A stretch of DNA of 64,000 nt from Arthrobacter sp. H-02-3 (GTDB lineage Bacteria; Actinomycetota; Actinomycetes; Actinomycetales; Micrococcaceae): assembly GCF_003097355.1 (NCBI RefSeq), contig NZ_PYUI01000010.1, positions 62,001-126,000 on the forward strand. Reading direction: 5' to 3'. The stretch's first letter is position 1; the number at the start of each line of letters is the position of its first letter. The notes under the pieces were generated by a model. The model was not told where the DNA came from. It ran no database searches and saw nothing but the letters and a program-made list of their open reading frames with translations. The position numbers and the translations under genes were made by a program. Shown in pieces: positions 63,759-64,000 of the stretch.

Positions 63759-63785
63759 TAACGCATCCCGCAGCCCTGCCGATAG
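63759..63785 (+). promoter_or_regulatory. Sigma-28-type promoter of the right-hand flgN
   Basis: Plus strand TAAC (63759-63762), 15-bp spacer, GCCGATAG (63778-63785), 110 bp before ATG 63895. A copy of GTTATCCGCC lies just upstream (63739-63748), and the same 10-mer occurs inverted at 63647-63656 in the fliC promoter. Confidence 0.72.
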
Positions 63786-63894
63786 TTTCTACGAACCCTG
63801 CTGGTGGCTGAATCGTCCGCACGATCAATCGGCCTCCCCGGCACCACCGCACCTGTCGCCCGCTACATTCACACATGAGGGAGCCGTCCCGAAC

Positions 63895-64000
63895 ATGGCC
63901 ATCCACGAACTTTCAGCCCTGCTGTGGCGGGAGCGTGAACTCCTGGACGTTCTCACTTTCAAGCTGGAGGAAGAGCAACTGCTCCTCACCTCAGGCAAAT
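63895..64000 (+). CDS. flgN: FlgN-type export chaperone, cut by the window edge
   Basis: 35 residues are visible from ATG 63895 (MAIHELSALLWRERELLDVL), then the sequence ends. The start matches the plus-strand gene at 34356 (ALWQERRQLELLLFRLETQRL against LLWRERELLDVLTFKLEEEQL). FlgN protects FlgK and FlgL before export; those genes and others missing here may follow outside the window. The sigma-28-type promoter upstream supports late flagellar expression. Confidence 0.7.
   Translation, partial: MAIHELSALLWRERELLDVLTFKLEEEQLLLTSGK

Noticed and set aside
33283..64000. Prophage or integrative element
   Set aside because: No integrase, phage structural or att-like sequences were seen; the block is an ordinary flagellar locus with a small insertion.

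Overview
The window is high-GC actinobacterial DNA with many GTG/TTG starts. It is most like a motile member of the Micrococcaceae (Arthrobacter/Pseudarthrobacter type). The features behind this are the XPB helicase pair, a DUF3027/cold-shock pair, DUF3263 and LytR_C proteins, a GGM-tailed GroEL under CIRCE control, and leaderless TANNNT promoters. The genus is an inference; no rRNA or tRNA gene was found.

Region 1 (1-34 kb) is chromosomal housekeeping. It holds an MFS exporter cut by the left edge, DUF3027 and cold-shock proteins, an XPB-type helicase with its partner, an OmpR-type two-component system, a lone WXG100 protein, RNase HI, GroEL, a LivK-like lipoprotein, CspA, a LytR_C protein, uracil-DNA glycosylase, a siderophore-interacting protein behind an IdeR-like box, ThrE, a FemX-type ligase and TspO. 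The glycine/serine operon gcvP-gcvT-gcvH-glyA-sdaA lies behind a tandem glycine riboswitch and carries a 355-bp inverted-repeat-bounded element between gcvT and gcvH. A TetR/MFS efflux pair sharing one palindromic operator, an ArsR/SRPBCC pair and Dps complete the region.

Region 2 (33-64 kb) is a nearly complete flagellar locus, almost all on the minus strand: fliC, fliD, a FliT-like gene, a truncated FliD paralogue, fliS, a second FliT-like gene, flgB, flgC, fliE-J, an NlpC/P60 peptidase, fliK, flgD, flgE, flbD, motA, motB, fliM-R, flhB, flhA, an FlhF-like gene without a P-loop, csrA and a FliA/WhiG-type sigma factor. Two FlgN-like genes on the plus strand bracket the block; the right one is cut by the window end. 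A cytochrome P450 gene and a DUF559 gene on the plus strand interrupt the locus between flgE and flbD, and two related palindromes flank the DUF559 gene.

Sigma-28-like promoters of the form TAAC-N15-GCCGATAA lie upstream of flgB, flbD and flgN, with weaker versions at fliC and the small FliD paralogue. The local sigma factor could therefore drive the whole structure. The fliC leader has a hairpin with GGA in its loop plus a GGA-containing Shine-Dalgarno, the architecture of a CsrA target, and csrA is encoded at the other end of the locus. The points most worth following up are the duplicated fliD/fliT-like module, the DUF559-palindrome unit, the degenerate FlhF and the 31-bp-period repeats upstream of rnhA.
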